A stretch of DNA of 64,000 nt from Cymodocea nodosa (GCA_036874045.1 CM072335.1:16946001-17010000), one strand, 5' to 3'. Numbered from the stretch's first letter, positions 1 through 11,950 are shown. Numbers and translations are program-made. Notes: generated by a model from the sequence alone, not told the origin.

Positions 1-1300
1 AGGGTATCTTATACTTCTATCAGCTAATTGAATTACCGTACTAGGAGTTAAGCATTCTAATCCTAAGGATGCAAATATATCACTTGGCATAACATTTATA
101 CCTGCACCTAAGTCTATTAAGGTTCTCTCTAGAATGGTATTTCCTATGGTGCATGATATAACATAGATTCTAGGATCAAATAACTTTTTAGGAATTTGTG
201 GTAGAAATAGGGAACTACTTTGCTCAACTAAAAAGACCTTTCTAAGAACTTTTCGCTCTCTTTTCCTAGTACACCAATCCTTTAGAAATCCAGCACAAGG
301 TGGCATTTTCTGCAATAGATCTAACAAAGGAATGTTAACTTGTACTTTTTCAAAAATTTCTTTGATTTTTTCTTATTTTTCAGGTATTGTTTGTTGTAAT
401 CTTTTAAGATAGGGTGCTAAAGATTGTGATTTAAAAGATTCTTTTTCTTTCATTTGATTTGTTTGATCATTTTTAGCTTCATTAGCAGATTCAGATTGTT
501 CTTCAGTGATTTCTAGATTTTCAACTATTACATTTTCGTTATCATTTTGATTTTTACTCTTATCCATCTTCATATTATTTCAATTTTGAGTTCTTGGTGG
601 TATATCAGTTCCAGATCTTAATGTTACACATACATCTTCCAGATTTTCGTTAATCTCATGATGTTTTTGTATATCATTTTTGTGATTATGATCTTCAATT
701 GTTTTTAGTTTTAAAGTGCATTCTTTAAATTCTCTTGCATTAATATTTTCTGTTTGCTGTATATTTTGCAAATTATGCAGGTCTATAACATTACAATTTT
801 CATTGTCCTGTTGCATAACTTGTATTTTCATTGTATATTCGTCTAATGCTTTTAGTTTTCTTTCCAGATCATCTAATCTCATTGCATTCAATTTTTGATC
901 AATTTTCATTATGGTTTTTTCAGTTTCGTAAATATATCCTTTTCAGGTTCTGAATATGTTTCCTTATAGTTTAATTGGTTGACTTCTTGTTGCTGACACA
1001 TAAAGTATTCTAGTTTGTTCAGGTTTTGCTCTATACTACGCTCTAGTCTGTCATACCTATCCCAAACTTCAGTGTCTCTCAACATATTACACATTTTATA
1101 CTAACCATCAGTTGGGTAAACTATATGATTCTCATACTCGGCTCTATTATACTGAGGATAATTCATTTGTTGTTCATGGGATCTAACCATCTGCAACGTC
1201 TCAGTTTCAAACAGTCAGAAATGTTGTGTCCTTTAGAATTGCAGAATTCACATATGCTAATTACAAGTTTTAGAAATCTTTGAGCATAAGCATATGCCAT
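1..1300 (-). pseudogene. A1 zinc-knuckle/coiled-coil and protease region of pol
   Basis: The reading starts at an ATG at 1300 (MAYAYAQRFLKP, as in A2). A degraded knuckle follows about 20 residues in. Next come a long K/E/N/Q-rich, probably coiled-coil stretch and a VTLRSG motif, which in canonical Athila Gag sits just before the protease. A protease with IDLGAG lies near 95-115. In canonical Athila the capsid domain precedes this part; here it is absent and the ORF begins about 160 bases from the primer site. It is a fossil in several frames. Assignment rests on similarity to A2 and on recalled Athila family features. Confidence 0.75.
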
Positions 1301-1370
1301 ATTCTCAATCACAGAAGAAAACACACAACTCTTTGGCTATCAAAACGAAGCAGCTCTAACAGTTGCTTAT

Positions 1371-1458
1371 TTTAATTCAATTCAAATCCAATTCAATTCA
1401 TTTCAATTTAATTCAATTCAATTTAATTCAATTCAATTCAATTCAATTCAATTCAATT
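1371..1458. repeat. (AATTC)n microsatellite beside the A1 primer-binding site
   Basis: An imperfect pentanucleotide array, about 88 bases, lies in the A1 leader between the primer-binding site and the first ORF. A2 has no array at this place, so the expansion is private to A1 or its sublineage. Confidence 0.9.
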
Positions 1459-1475
1459 CCTCGGCAGCGGTGCCA
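1459..1475 (-). other. A1 primer-binding site (tRNA-Asp type)
   Basis: The reverse complement TGGCACCGCTGCCGAGG resembles the Athila primer site TGGCGCCGTTGCCGGGG, which pairs with the 3' end of tRNA-Asp. It lies seven bases inside the LTR end. Confidence 0.8.
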
Positions 1476-2724
1476 TAAAACTTGTTCTCTTGGCTAGCAC
1501 GGCACCAGAAAACCTGATTGGATCTCCAACAACGCACAAGAAAAACTTGGATTTGTTAACTTCTTTTTTTACTTAGTTAATTTATCTTTATGCCTATTCT
1601 TTTTCTTTTAGAAGTAAACAAACAACCTTTAATACAAATTAGATATTAATTCCAATTTGTACTTTAATTGCAAGTGCACAGTGTCTATTGTATCAGTGTG
1701 CAAGTACAGGTCGATCCCATAGGGAATTGCTTAAGAGTTGAGAACTATCCATTTGTTAACAATCAAATTTATATATTCAATAAGCTCTCTATTGAGTTGC
1801 AGTTAACTCAACGGACAAAGTTCATTAAGTTATGGGTAACTCAACGGACTAACCTCGTGGACTTAAGTTAACTCCACGAGCCTGTCTTTTCTTTTTAATA
1901 CTACTATTTACAAAGGAATTCGGCCAACCATTGGGCGATTCCACAGATTGTAAATAACATCAATTAAGCTCTTTAATGTTAGTAAACACTGGATTTATCA
2001 TTAAGCATACTAACATTCAGATAATTCAAACAGTAACCATTAAAATCATTAAGTCTTTTGAACGAACTAATTTCAGTAAACTGTAAAACTAAAACAAACA
2101 TAAAACAATCACAACACTGACAAAGATAACATTAATCATGATACAACACAAACAATACAACACTCAAATACAAAATACAATAGCAGATAAGTTGTTTTTG
2201 GTATTTTTGTTTTAATATGAACATGGAAATGGGCGAAAGGTGAAATGTAAAGTAATCTCAATCGACAATAAATACTTCTGTCACTACATACGATGTGATT
2301 ACACCACTGAAAATTTAACCACTTACAATCTTGTCTCCTCTCCCTATAGAATTGCGAGTCCAGAATTGCAAGATGATCTCCTCTTCAGCATACAGGCATC
2401 AACCCGAAGTCAAGGCTAGAAGCTTTACGATCTCCTAAAATATGAGTCGGCGCTTGGTGAAAATGGCTTCCCTTCCCGCGATGCGATCACTCCACACAGT
2501 GGTTTTCAGGCACTGTGTTTGGCTCAGAATCGACCTGACATCAGGAAAGTATCCTCACAAACCTCCGATGGTTGGTGATTATGGTGGTTATGGTGGTGGT
2601 AACGATGGTTGGTGTGGTACTTCAGAGAATTACCGACACTATCTGTAGAAAGCTCGGTGCTCCTCCTCTATACACACTAGCCTTACCCATTAATCACACA
2701 CACTTTACTTCTTTTTCTTCTTTT

Positions 2725-2732
2725 CTTTTATA
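2725..2732 (-). promoter_or_regulatory. TATA-like box in A1 LTR
   Basis: Reverse complement TATAAAAG in the context AATATAAAAGAAAAG. The same context is at 13371-13385 in the A2 LTR. That positional conservation makes it the best candidate core promoter for the A family. Confidence 0.5.
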
Positions 2733-3040
2733 TTTCTTCAGTGGTAACTGCTTCTGCTTGAATGGTCGGTTGGATTTCCTTCATTCATATCAACGATGAG
2801 TGAATTCTTGCGTAATACGTGCGATCGTGGTCTTTTCTTCCAACTGTCTGTTCCTGCAACCGCTATAGTGGCATATTAGACAATAAACAGTTCGTAGCGT
2901 TACAGATAACTCAACGGACTTTCTTCGTTGATTTAACTATAAAACACTTGCATAAATTTAACTATCTGATGCTCAGGTGCATTTTGGATACTTATAAACT
3001 TAACTATCCGATGCCTAGATGCATTTCGGATAGTTACAAA

Positions 3041-3480
3041 TAACTCACCGATATATAACTTAAGTAAATCTACCAAATCTCGACACGTGTCAACAACAGT
3101 TTAATAATAAAAGAAACATTTCGGAGAGTTATAAGATAACTCACAGAAAATCCACTTAAGTCACTTTCCCAGAACATGACACGTGTCCACAGCTATTTTA
3201 TAAATAAAAGAGATTTTAGAGAGTTACACATATAACTTTCCGATGCTCAGCTGCATTTCAGATAATTATAGATAACTCACCGAAAATCCACTTAAGTCAC
3301 TTTCCCAGAACATGACACGTGTCCACAGCTATTTTATAAATAAAAGAGATTTCAGAGAGTTACACATAACTTTCCGATGCTCAGCTGCAATTTCAGATAG
3401 TTATAGATAACTCACCGAAAGTTCACTTAAGTCATGCATTATGGTTTCGACACGTGTACTTTAGAAAATAATAAAATATT
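3041..3480 (-). repeat. Tandem repeat with G-boxes in A1 U3
   Basis: Units of about 136 bases repeat a little over twice between about 3121 and 3392, with weaker copies either side. Each unit carries GACACGTGTC, whose core CACGTG is a G-box (near 3089, 3179, 3315, 3450), and an AACTCACCGA or GAGAGTTA motif. The array lies upstream of the TATA-like box on the minus strand, where an LTR enhancer would be. Confidence 0.8.
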
Positions 3481-3510
3481 CTTTTAAAACATAACTATTC
3501 GGCAGTTTAA

Positions 3511-3595
3511 ACATAACTATCTGATACATGTTCGGTTTGTTAAACATAACTGTCCGAAATATGTTCAATATGTTAAACATAACTATTCGAAATAT
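3511..3595. repeat. 33-base tandem repeat in A1 LTR
   Basis: Three adjacent diverged units begin TAAACATAACT and carry a TCCGAA-like core followed by ATGTTC. They lie near the outer end of the LTR. The same core dominates the X LTR. Confidence 0.7.
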
Positions 3596-4019
3596 CAGAA
3601 AATTCGAATACTTAAGAATTTCATAGCCTGCAACTTACCGACAATTCAGAAATATACTAAATTAACATCAATTCCCCCAATTTAAGTAGATTCTTTAATT
3701 AAAGCTTATAACAGTGCAATTATAACATAATGGCTTAATTCTCATATGATAAGCTAAATATTATGCAATTAACCATCATTTAACCATTAATAATATGCAC
3801 TTTTTCATTCTAAACAACATGTAATTAAATGTAAAGGATTTTGTCATTATCAAAAAGGGGGAGATTGTTAGGACCCTTGTATTTTGATAATGCAAAAACC
3901 TATGTGAGGAAATAAATTGTATTTCATAGATTAGACTGTTCAATAGAAGAGTAGAATGTAGATAAGTCATTACAAATAGTTCAGTATGTGCTGCAAGAGA
4001 TAAACAATATTTCGGAAGG

Positions 4020-4700
4020 TTACCAGGCTTAACCATCTGAAAGAGATAAATTTTCTGTGAGTTATCAAGCTTAAGTATCCGAAGAGTCAGTTTAAGCAGC
4101 AGAAACATAATCGGACAGTTAGAAGAATAACTATCCGAAATTACAAGGCCTTCGGAGAGTTCTTAAAGATAGTTGGCTAAATGATCGGAGAGTTAGACAA
4201 TTAACTATCCGAAAAACAAGAAGCTTTCGGAAGGTTACAAACTTAACTATCCAAAACTTAAGTCATTGAATTTCCCATGTGTAGAAATCCAAAACAGATG
4301 CTTAAAAGGATTTTTCAAAGAGTTAGAAAGTTAAATATCTGAAAAACTTGAAATTTTGGAAGATTACAAACTTGACTATCTGAAACTTAAGTCACTCTAT
4401 TTTGCACATGCAAAAAAGAGAAGAAAGCAATCGGAAGCTTAAAAGAGGGTTTAGGAGGATACTATAGCTAACTATTCGAAAGATGAAGAATTTCAGTGAG
4501 TTAATAGTTATAACCATCCGAACTTAAGTCACCTCACGTGCATGACTTAAATTCTCACATGACACAGACAAAAGGACTTAAGTGGATTTTCGGTAAGTTA
4601 CGGATGTTTTTTAGAGAGTTACATAGTTAACCATCAGAAAATTAAAGGGAATCAGAAGGTTACTTACTAAACAGTATACAGAATGATAACTTACTATTTT
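4020..4700 (+). repeat. Dense ATCCGAA/TTCGGA palindromic motif array in X LTR
   Basis: The X U3 carries many imperfect hairpin units in which a CGGAGAGTTA-type arm is followed 10-20 bases later by TAACTATCCGAA. The units are irregularly spaced and diverged. Related motifs occur in the A1 and A3 LTRs. Sirevirus LTRs are known for repeated palindromic motifs; whether these are the counterpart is inference. Confidence 0.65.
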
Positions 4701-4771
4701 TGGGACTGAATACATAGCAAGTACAGCAGAAAACATCCGTTGGAAGTAAATATGATCATTATACCTCTTGG

Positions 4772-4779
4772 TATAAATA
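4772..4779 (+). promoter_or_regulatory. TATA-like box in X LTR
   Basis: TATAAATA in the context GGTATAAATATGAG, about 530 bases before the LTR end. This is a plausible core promoter; the evidence is sequence only. Confidence 0.5.
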
Positions 4780-5302
4780 TGAGAAGTATAGGGAAGATTA
4801 AGACAACAATAATCATATACTGTGAGCTACTCAAAAATTCTCAGATATACTCCCAAGTCTGCAAAATACAGAATACTCTCAAAGTTCACTACAGCACACA
4901 AAGCTCCCTACACTCAAACTCTACTTCAAAAGCTCAAGTGTTGGTTCATGAGTTTTAACCTAAAAACTCTCTATTGGTTAAGAGCTTGTACCTGAAAGCT
5001 CGAAGAAAGGTTGGTTGCTAAGCTTCAACCTGAAACCTCAAGTGTTGGTTCTTGCTTCTTCCTAAAAGCAAGTGTTGTAAGTATTTATACTTAGTAAAGC
5101 CCAAGTGAATCTTGGGGGTGGACTAGCCATGTTAGTGAACCACCTAAAAATTATCTTGTGTTCATTTCTATTTATTGTTTTGCATCCACTTAAATTAATT
5201 CAACTCAATGATAATTAGAATCAATCGATTAAGTTCAGAAAGAAGTAAAATTTACACACCTTCACATTCACTCCCACTTTGGTGAGCCTATCGATCCTAA
5301 CA

Positions 5303-7621
5303 AGTGTCTCTATTCAAAAACTTAGGAGTGATCATGATACTGAATTTGAAAATGATCAAATGGATAATTACTGTAATGATCATGGCATTGATCACAAATA
5401 TTCTTTTCCAAGAGCACCTTCTCAAAATGGTGTTGTTGAGAGAAAGAATCGATCACTTCAAGAAATGGCTAGAACTATGTTAAATGAACATAATTTACCT
5501 CAAAATCTTTGGGCTAAAGTAGTGAGTACAACTTGTTATATTATTAACAGAAGTCACCTAAGACCTCTTGTTAATAAAACTCCTTTTGAAATTATGTTTG
5601 ATAGAGTTCCAAAAATTTCCTATATGAAGCCATTTGGTTGTAAGTGTTTTATCCTTAACACTAAAGATAAAAGGGATAAATTTCAAGTCAAAGCGGATGA
5701 AGGAATTTTTGAAGGTTACTCTACTAAAAGTAAAGCCTATAGAGTGTATAATAAGACTTCTAGAACCATTGAAGAAACCCTTCATGTAGGCTTCAATGAA
5801 AATTCTTTTAGAGAATCTCAATCTAAAGTTGATAATGATGATATGATCGATTTTCCAAAAGAATTAGAGATCAATAGAGTGATTGAAGATTTATCTGAGA
5901 AAATTAAAAATATGAACTTAAATGATCAAAGTGATGTATCTTCAGATGTTGGTGAGAATATTATAGAGAATCATACAAATTGGCATTATTTTTCATCACA
6001 TCCCATCACTCAAGTCATTGGTAATATTAATGGAGTTAAAACCAGAGTTTCAGTAAATTTAAATAGTATGTGTATGTTTGTTTCTATGGTAGAACCAAAG
6101 AATATAGAAGAAGCATTATTTGATGAAAATTGGATAGTGGCAATGCAAGATGAACTAAATCAATTCATTAGAAATGATGTTTGGGAATTAGTCTCTCCAC
6201 TAGAAAATCAGTCCATAATAGGTACAAAGTGGATCTTTAGAAACAAAACTAATGAGACTGGTCAAGTTATAAGAAACAAAGCTAGATTAGTTGTATAAGG
6301 GTATACACAGGAAGAAGGACTTGATTATGATGAAACATTTGCTCCTATGGCTAGGTTAGAAAGTATTAGAATATTATTGGCCTATGCTTGCTATATGGAT
6401 TTTAAACTTTATCAAATGGATGTAAAGAGTGCATTTCTAAATGGTTTAATTAATCAAGAAGTTTATGTGAAACAACCACCTGGATTTGAAGATATTAAAA
6501 ATCCTGACTGTGTATAAATTGAAAAAAGCCTTATATGGTTTGAAGCAAGCACCTAGATCGTGGTATGAAAGATTATCTACTTTTCTTGTAGAACAAGGAT
6601 ATATCATGGGAAAAGTAGATCATACTCTATTTATCAAGAAAGATGGTAAAGATCAGATTGTTGTTCAAATATACGTGGATGATATAATCTTTGGAGCAAC
6701 TTCTAATAAACTGATAAAAATATTTTCTGAAGAGGTGACTAGTTAGTTTGAAATGAACATGATAAGAGAACTTTCATATTTTCTAGGACTTCAAATTAAG
6801 CAAATGGATAAAGGTATATTTTTAAATGAAGAAAATTATGTAGTTGAAATACTTAAGAAATTTAATTTTAATGATACAAGGATTCGAGGAATTCCTATGA
6901 GTACTTCTTTAAAGTTAGATATTGATGACATAGGAAAATCAATAGATCAAAGAAAATAAAAAAGTATGATTGGTTCTTTACTTTATTTGATAGCTAGTAG
7001 ACCTGATATTATGTTTGTTGTGTGTGCTTGTGCTAGATTTCAATCTAATCCTAAAGAATCACACTCAATTGCTGTTAAAAGAATATTTAGATATATACAA
7101 GGAATTAAAAATTTCAGATTGTATTATTCTAAGGATAGTTCAATAGATCTTATAGGATATACTGATGCTAATTACGTAGGATCTAAATCTGATAGAAAGA
7201 GTACCAGTGGCATATGTCAATTATTTGAAAATAATTTGGTGTTATGGTTTAATAAAAAGCAAAACTGTGTAGCACTTTCAACCACTAAAGTTGAATATGT
7301 TGCTGTTGCATTGTGTTGCACTCAGATTCTGTGGATAAGGCAAACTTTAGAAGATTTTGGATTATCTTATAATACAACTGAGATTTATTGTGATATTAGT
7401 TCTACAATAAATCTTTCCAAAAATCCTATATTACATTCTAAAGTAAAGCCTATAGAGGTTAGACATCATTTTTTAAGAGATAGCATAATTAAAGGAAAAT
7501 TTAAATTAGGATTTGTGTCTAATAAAAATCAATTAGCTGATATATTTACAAAACCTTTAGATGAAAATACATTCTGCAACATAAGATTAAATTTAGGTAT
7601 TTGTAGGCTATGTGATGTGTA
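5303..7621 (+). pseudogene. S1 Copia pol remnant (integrase end, RT, RNase H)
   Basis: Integrase core residues (VVERKNRS) are followed by the Copia RT with ALYGLKQAPRSWYERL, QIYVDDIIFGATS (YVDD catalytic motif) and SYFLGLQIKQ. The RNase H follows with GYTDA, RKSTSG and the C-terminal ADIFTKPLD. The wording of the RT is typical of Sireviruses as I recall them. Broken in a handful of places; S2 and S3 carry closely similar versions. Confidence 0.85.
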
Positions 7622-9220
7622 AAATGCTTAAACTCCACAAAACATAAATTTTGTTGATGTTGTTATTTATCTCATAGATATTATATACTTATCATAAATA
7701 TCTAAGTAATATCTAAACTACTACATAAGATATTATGCATTTACTATAACATTATTGTAGTATCTTATTGATTTTACTTATTTTTCTAAGTTTAAGGGTT
7801 TTTCAAAATTTTAAATGAAAATGTCAATGAAAAACATTAAATTTCTCTGAAATCCTGAAATTTTGATTAAGTATTTTCTATGGATCAATGAAAGTGCATA
7901 TGATCAAGAATAAGTTTGACTTGATTGATTAAACTTGTAGAATAATCTATATGTAAATCATATTAAACTACTAATCAAAAGTATAAGCTTATTGAAATTG
8001 ATTCATATTTTCAGTAAAATCATAGACGTAAAAAATTGTATGAGATTTGTGCTTTATTGCATCTATATTAATGAAATACATAAATACTGTGCTTAAAATA
8101 AAAGGTGCTTACAAAGTAAAAATATTTGAGAGTTTATTGATTAGTTTGATCACGAGCCTCTTATACTTGAGTAGATAGGTATGTAAGGATTGTTGTCCTA
8201 AAAAGGATTCTTTAAATCTGGCAACCGAAGGTCCTGGTCAGACCTGGGATTGTTGACTGAAAGCTCATTACACGGGTACATTAGAAAGCTCGTGTATGAT
8301 TCAAGCTTTTCAAACTAACTTTTAAAGAAAATTATCAATATTTATTGTTTTGAAAAGATAAAAGTTGTTTCATTAATTATAGATATCTTTGAATTAAATA
8401 TGGTTTCTACCAATATGATTGTTGATTTGTTGAATCAAAATTAGTATTTTTGAAAATGTTTATTTGAGATACATTCCTTTATTCTTCTTGAGTTAATCAT
8501 ATTAAGTTTAAAGTTATGTTTTGATTCATATACGGTTGGAGTTGATTTTGGAAATCATTCTTGATGAATTCAGGATAACGAAAGTTTCTGAAAAGAAAAT
8601 TTAAAGTATAGTTATGAGTAACACATAGTTTTACACAAATATATTTTGTATGTTATTGAATATATTTGAAGTATATTTGTAGGGGGAGGAATTACAATGT
8701 CAAAAATAGATTAATATCATTCAGAATATAGATCTTAGTTAATTTGAGTTTAGTCCTCTTAATATCTTGATGAAACAATTTAATAAACAAACAAACTATT
8801 TTAGGTTCATAAAAAGAATATTAGAATAGTTTACAATGTTTTCAAGATAATGGTTATTTAAATTACTTATAGTTTGTATGTTGTTTTCGGAAACTTTCAG
8901 TTGAAAACATCCGAAACTTGTTTTGTTTTGTCAAGTATACTAATTAGACGTTATGTTATGTAAGGTAATGTGTAAAACTACCTTTAGACAATGTTTTACT
9001 CATTTGGTTAGGTAACTCAACGAGTTATGCTTAAATTTTTTGGGTACCTCGATTGAATAAACTTTATTCAATATTCATTTAAAACTCAAACCCGACTAAT
9101 AAACTTGTTAAGTTATTCTACTGAAACCCTATTTAAACACTTATTACACGAGAACTTAGGTTGTCTTGTAAACATCTTTCTGAAAATCTTTCCTGCTTGT
9201 TCCTATTACAATCTACGAGG
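7622..9220 (+). other. S1 pol-env spacer
   Basis: About 1.6 kb of AT-rich noncoding sequence, colinear with 42389-43975 (minus) and 62228-63824 (plus). It contains a well-conserved block at about 8145-8310 (listed separately) and an AACTCAACGAGTTA palindrome near 9005-9020, shortly before the env-like start. No ORF is conserved across the copies. Confidence 0.75.
8145..8310 (+). other. Conserved noncoding block in the S spacer, possible structured RNA
   Basis: About 165 bases conserved in four copies: here, 43290-43455 (minus), 62750-62912 (plus) and 28975-29125 (minus, in A3). It starts TGATCACGAGC and ends near GCTCGTGTATGATTC, which in S1 can form a 7-bp outer stem. It has two GGATTGTTG direct repeats. 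An inner hairpin AGGTC-7 nt-GAYCT keeps pairing by G-U where the copies differ. Function unknown. Confidence 0.5.
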
Positions 9221-11476
9221 ATGTTTTCCAAGTTCTACAAAGGGCGTGGCAGAGGCAAAGAAAAAGGTAGAGGAAATGCTAAAGGCAAAGAAATAGATGT
9301 CGATGACATTCCTTGTACATGGTTTAAAAAGATTTTTCAAGTCGACAAAAGGTTAGCTCAAATATATAGCGACTATTTCTTTTCTGAAGAAATACTAGAT
9401 GAAGTTAGACAATAACTTCAAAATACAGTTGTTAGTATACAATATATGGGTATAAGAAGTAAATTTGATAGAGAGTATCACATGAAATGACTGAAGATAG
9501 CATTTTTGGAACAATATGCTAAATACTTATAAAAATGAGTAGGTTCATCTAATAGAATTCCTCAAACACCTATCAATGGAACAAGACTACAATCATTTGA
9601 GGAAGAACATGAATCTACAATACCTACACCTTTGTTTTCAAAGGAAAAACAAACAAATATTGCTATAGATTAGAGAAAAGTTGACAGTCTTCGAAAGGCA
9701 ATAGCTATAGAAAATGCCTTTGAAGAATTAAAATAGAAAACTTTTATAGAACAAATTCAGAAGAAAATAGCAATAATAGCAAAAGAATAGCTGACTTGTT
9801 ACAAGGGACGAAGAGTTAGAAAAATGGTTTCTAAGGAAACAAATTTTGTTGAAAAAGAAAAATCAGATGAGGATTTAATTCCAAAGGACAATGTATATCT
9901 AGACATTGTACCTTACAGTGCATTTAACAAGCTCATCAGTTCAGAACATATTGAAACTGATGATGATGAGACTTTATTCTCTTTTTCTTGAAAACTTGAA
10001 AAGAAATCAAAGCAACAATTTAGTTCAAGTTTTTCTATTGTTTCAAGCCCTAATGATAAGGAAATTGAACAATCAGAGCATCAGGTAGATGATATTGAAC
10101 AAGTTATTACAGTTGTGCTTGAAAATATTGAAGCAGTAACTAGTTCAGAGGTTGGATTGTCTAGAGTAGCAGCTATTGAAAAAGACAAGACTCTAGTAGA
10201 GCTTAATGTTGATCAGCCTATTTCAGAATCTATAGAACCAGAGTTTGAGAATTCACAGCATGTACAAATGGAAATATCTATTGAAGCAAATGAAGAATTT
10301 CAAACAGATACATAGGTTGTTGAATTTGTGGAAAATTTGAACTCTAAATATTCTATAGAAACTGAACTTATGAATGTGGCGGATATTGAAAATGTTCCTC
10401 ACTCTGTTGAAGCTAAAGAATCAAGCTTACCTGTGCAGCTTTAAGAAAATATTTTGATAGAGGAATACAATGACATTCATTTTGAAGAAGAGGTTCCTAA
10501 AGATGAATTAAATTCTGAATCAAGGCTTTAGGTATCACCTTCTATGTATAGAATTCTACCCATTCAAGGAAATTCAATTTATTTTAGATCTGAGGAAGCA
10601 TTAAAGAAATACAATAATTTGATTACATGTCAGATTTTGCTTGCTCGACCAATAAAATTTAGAGGATTACTGCAAATAAAAGATCTATTTGAGTTTCAAG
10701 GCTTAATGCAATTCTTGCCAGTTGGAACAAAATGGAAGCAATATAAAGAGCTTATTGCAGCTTTTTATAGCAATCTGGTCAAGAATGACAATATGTTGAC
10801 AACTTAAATACATCAACAGGAGTTTACTTTATCTCTTGAATTGATTTTTGAAGTTTTGGGATTAAGGAATGATAGTGTTGTTACCAACAGGTTTGACATT
10901 GTTAGATAGCTAGAATGGGACATTTAGTCTTTATCAAAGATTCCAGATGTATATTTAGAAATGAGATTAATGGAAAATCTAAATGCAAAGGCAATGTTTA
11001 TTGCAAATATTCTACATGCCAATTTATTTCAAAGAGTCGGACATAATCTGGAAGTCAGCAGAAGTTGTTTATATGCAACTTATGGCCTCCTAAATAGAAT
11101 TTAAATCAATTAGTTTGATGTTTACATTTCTAAACCACAGCATATGAGATCAAAGTTATTTAATGGTGATGCTTTATGTAGAATTCTTGCAAACCAATTA
11201 AATTTATCTAACTGACCCTTTGAAACTAAAGTCATGAGAGCTTTCAATATCAAAGATTTGCAAAAATACTAGTCAATGCAACAACAATAGCAACAACAAC
11301 AACTTGACCTTATAGAACACCAACCATAATAGTAAAACTTTTAAGAACAAGTACAACAACAACCCGAGCTACCTCTTGACTTAGATGTAGTGTTGAATGA
11401 CATCAGAAATGATTTTAGGCATCTAAGGGATAAAATCTGTAATGCTATTAGTGATATCATTAAGAGGAATAGATAA
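9221..11476 (+). pseudogene. S1 env-like (third) ORF
   Basis: Begins MFSKFYKGRGRGK, a very basic N-terminus, followed by an acidic Glu/Ser-rich middle and a conserved block from about 10555 to 11275. The end is Gln-rich with a DIRNDFRHL-type helix. The conserved block looks like the plant transposon-protein domain often annotated in env-like ORFs. I see no signal peptide or membrane anchor, so env-like refers to position only. Sireviruses such as SIRE1 are known to carry an ORF here. Heavily broken; S2 has a better preserved copy at 40116-42388. Confidence 0.7.
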
Positions 11477-11663
11477 ATGTCAAATCCTTTGTTTATTTAC
11501 TTGAATTCTGAATACACAATGTAATGTTTTATTTATTGTTTGATTTTTTGAACAATACATTTTATTGTAAATGTGTTCATTCTTATTAATGTTTATAGAA
11601 AGTTTAGCTGTAAATGTGTCTCTTGAATTTTTATACTGTGTAATCATCTTTTTGATTAATGAC

Positions 11664-11767
11664 AAAAAGGGGGAGATGATTATGAGTTTAAATACATATA
11701 TATATTAAAAAGTGAGATGATTATGAGTTTAAATACATATATATATTAAAAAGGGGAGATGATTATG
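11664..11767 (+). repeat. Multiplied polypurine tracts in S1
   Basis: A unit of about 42 bases starting AAAAAGGGGGAGATGATTAT and ending in (AT)n occurs two and a half times. Several polypurine tracts upstream of the 3' LTR are a known Sirevirus trait. The functional tract is the later one at 11951-11964. Confidence 0.8.
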
Positions 11768-11950
11768 TAATTGTTGAAATTTTTCTAGAAGTTTTACTTC
11801 TAAAAAGTGAATTTTACACAAACAATAGAAATAAGCTTAAGTGAACTTAAGTCAACAAAATTGTTTGTTGAATTAAAACTTAACCCAACTGAAGTGCTTG
11901 GTTGAGTTTAACATATTTCATAATTGATTTAATATGGTTTTGTCATCATC

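Larger units (their letters stand above)
1..3816 (-). mobile_element. A1: Athila-like Gypsy element, 5' part
   Basis: Read on the minus strand this is LTR (1483-3816), tRNA-Asp-type primer-binding site, a zinc-knuckle/coiled-coil ORF and the start of protease, then the window edge. It is colinear with A2 at 12301-15850 on the other strand. The outer end (3816) is rc TGTTTAGAATG, identical to the start of the other two A-family LTRs. The element is old and broken in several places. It appears inserted in the 3' internal end of element X, so 3817-3821 (acatg) would be its target-site copy; the partner lies outside the window. Confidence 0.85.
1483..3816 (-). repeat. A1 5' LTR
   Basis: A 2334-base LTR with TGTT/AACA-type ends. 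It shares long blocks with the A2 LTR (12301-14453) and A3 LTR (26370-28414), with about 10% difference over a 170-base sample near 2340-2510. It contains a TATA-like box, a G-box-bearing tandem repeat in U3, and the CAAGTGCA...TGCAAGTACAGGTC block common near the 3' end of Athila-type LTRs. No paired LTR is in the window, so it cannot be dated. Confidence 0.85.
3817..5302 (+). mobile_element. X: 3' end of a Copia element (PPT plus LTR)
   Basis: Only 49 bases of internal sequence remain (3817-3865), ending in a polypurine tract (AAAAAGGGGGAGAT, 3852-3865). A 1437-base LTR follows (3866-5302) with perfect TGTTAGGA/TCCTAACA ends. The tract and its GTCATTATC lead-in match the Sirevirus-like S elements, so X is probably a related family. 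The 5' part is gone: A1 begins at 3816 and S1 pol resumes at 5303. No target duplication flanks the LTR, which argues against a solo LTR. Confidence 0.75.

Noticed and set aside
3776-4108. Minus-strand ORF of about 110 codons across the A1/X junction
   Set aside because: It spans two unrelated elements and a polypurine tract, so it is a chance frame.
3866-5302. X LTR as a solo LTR inserted in S1
   Set aside because: The 5 bases on either side do not match, and the left flank is a polypurine tract with internal sequence, so it is the 3' end of a longer element.
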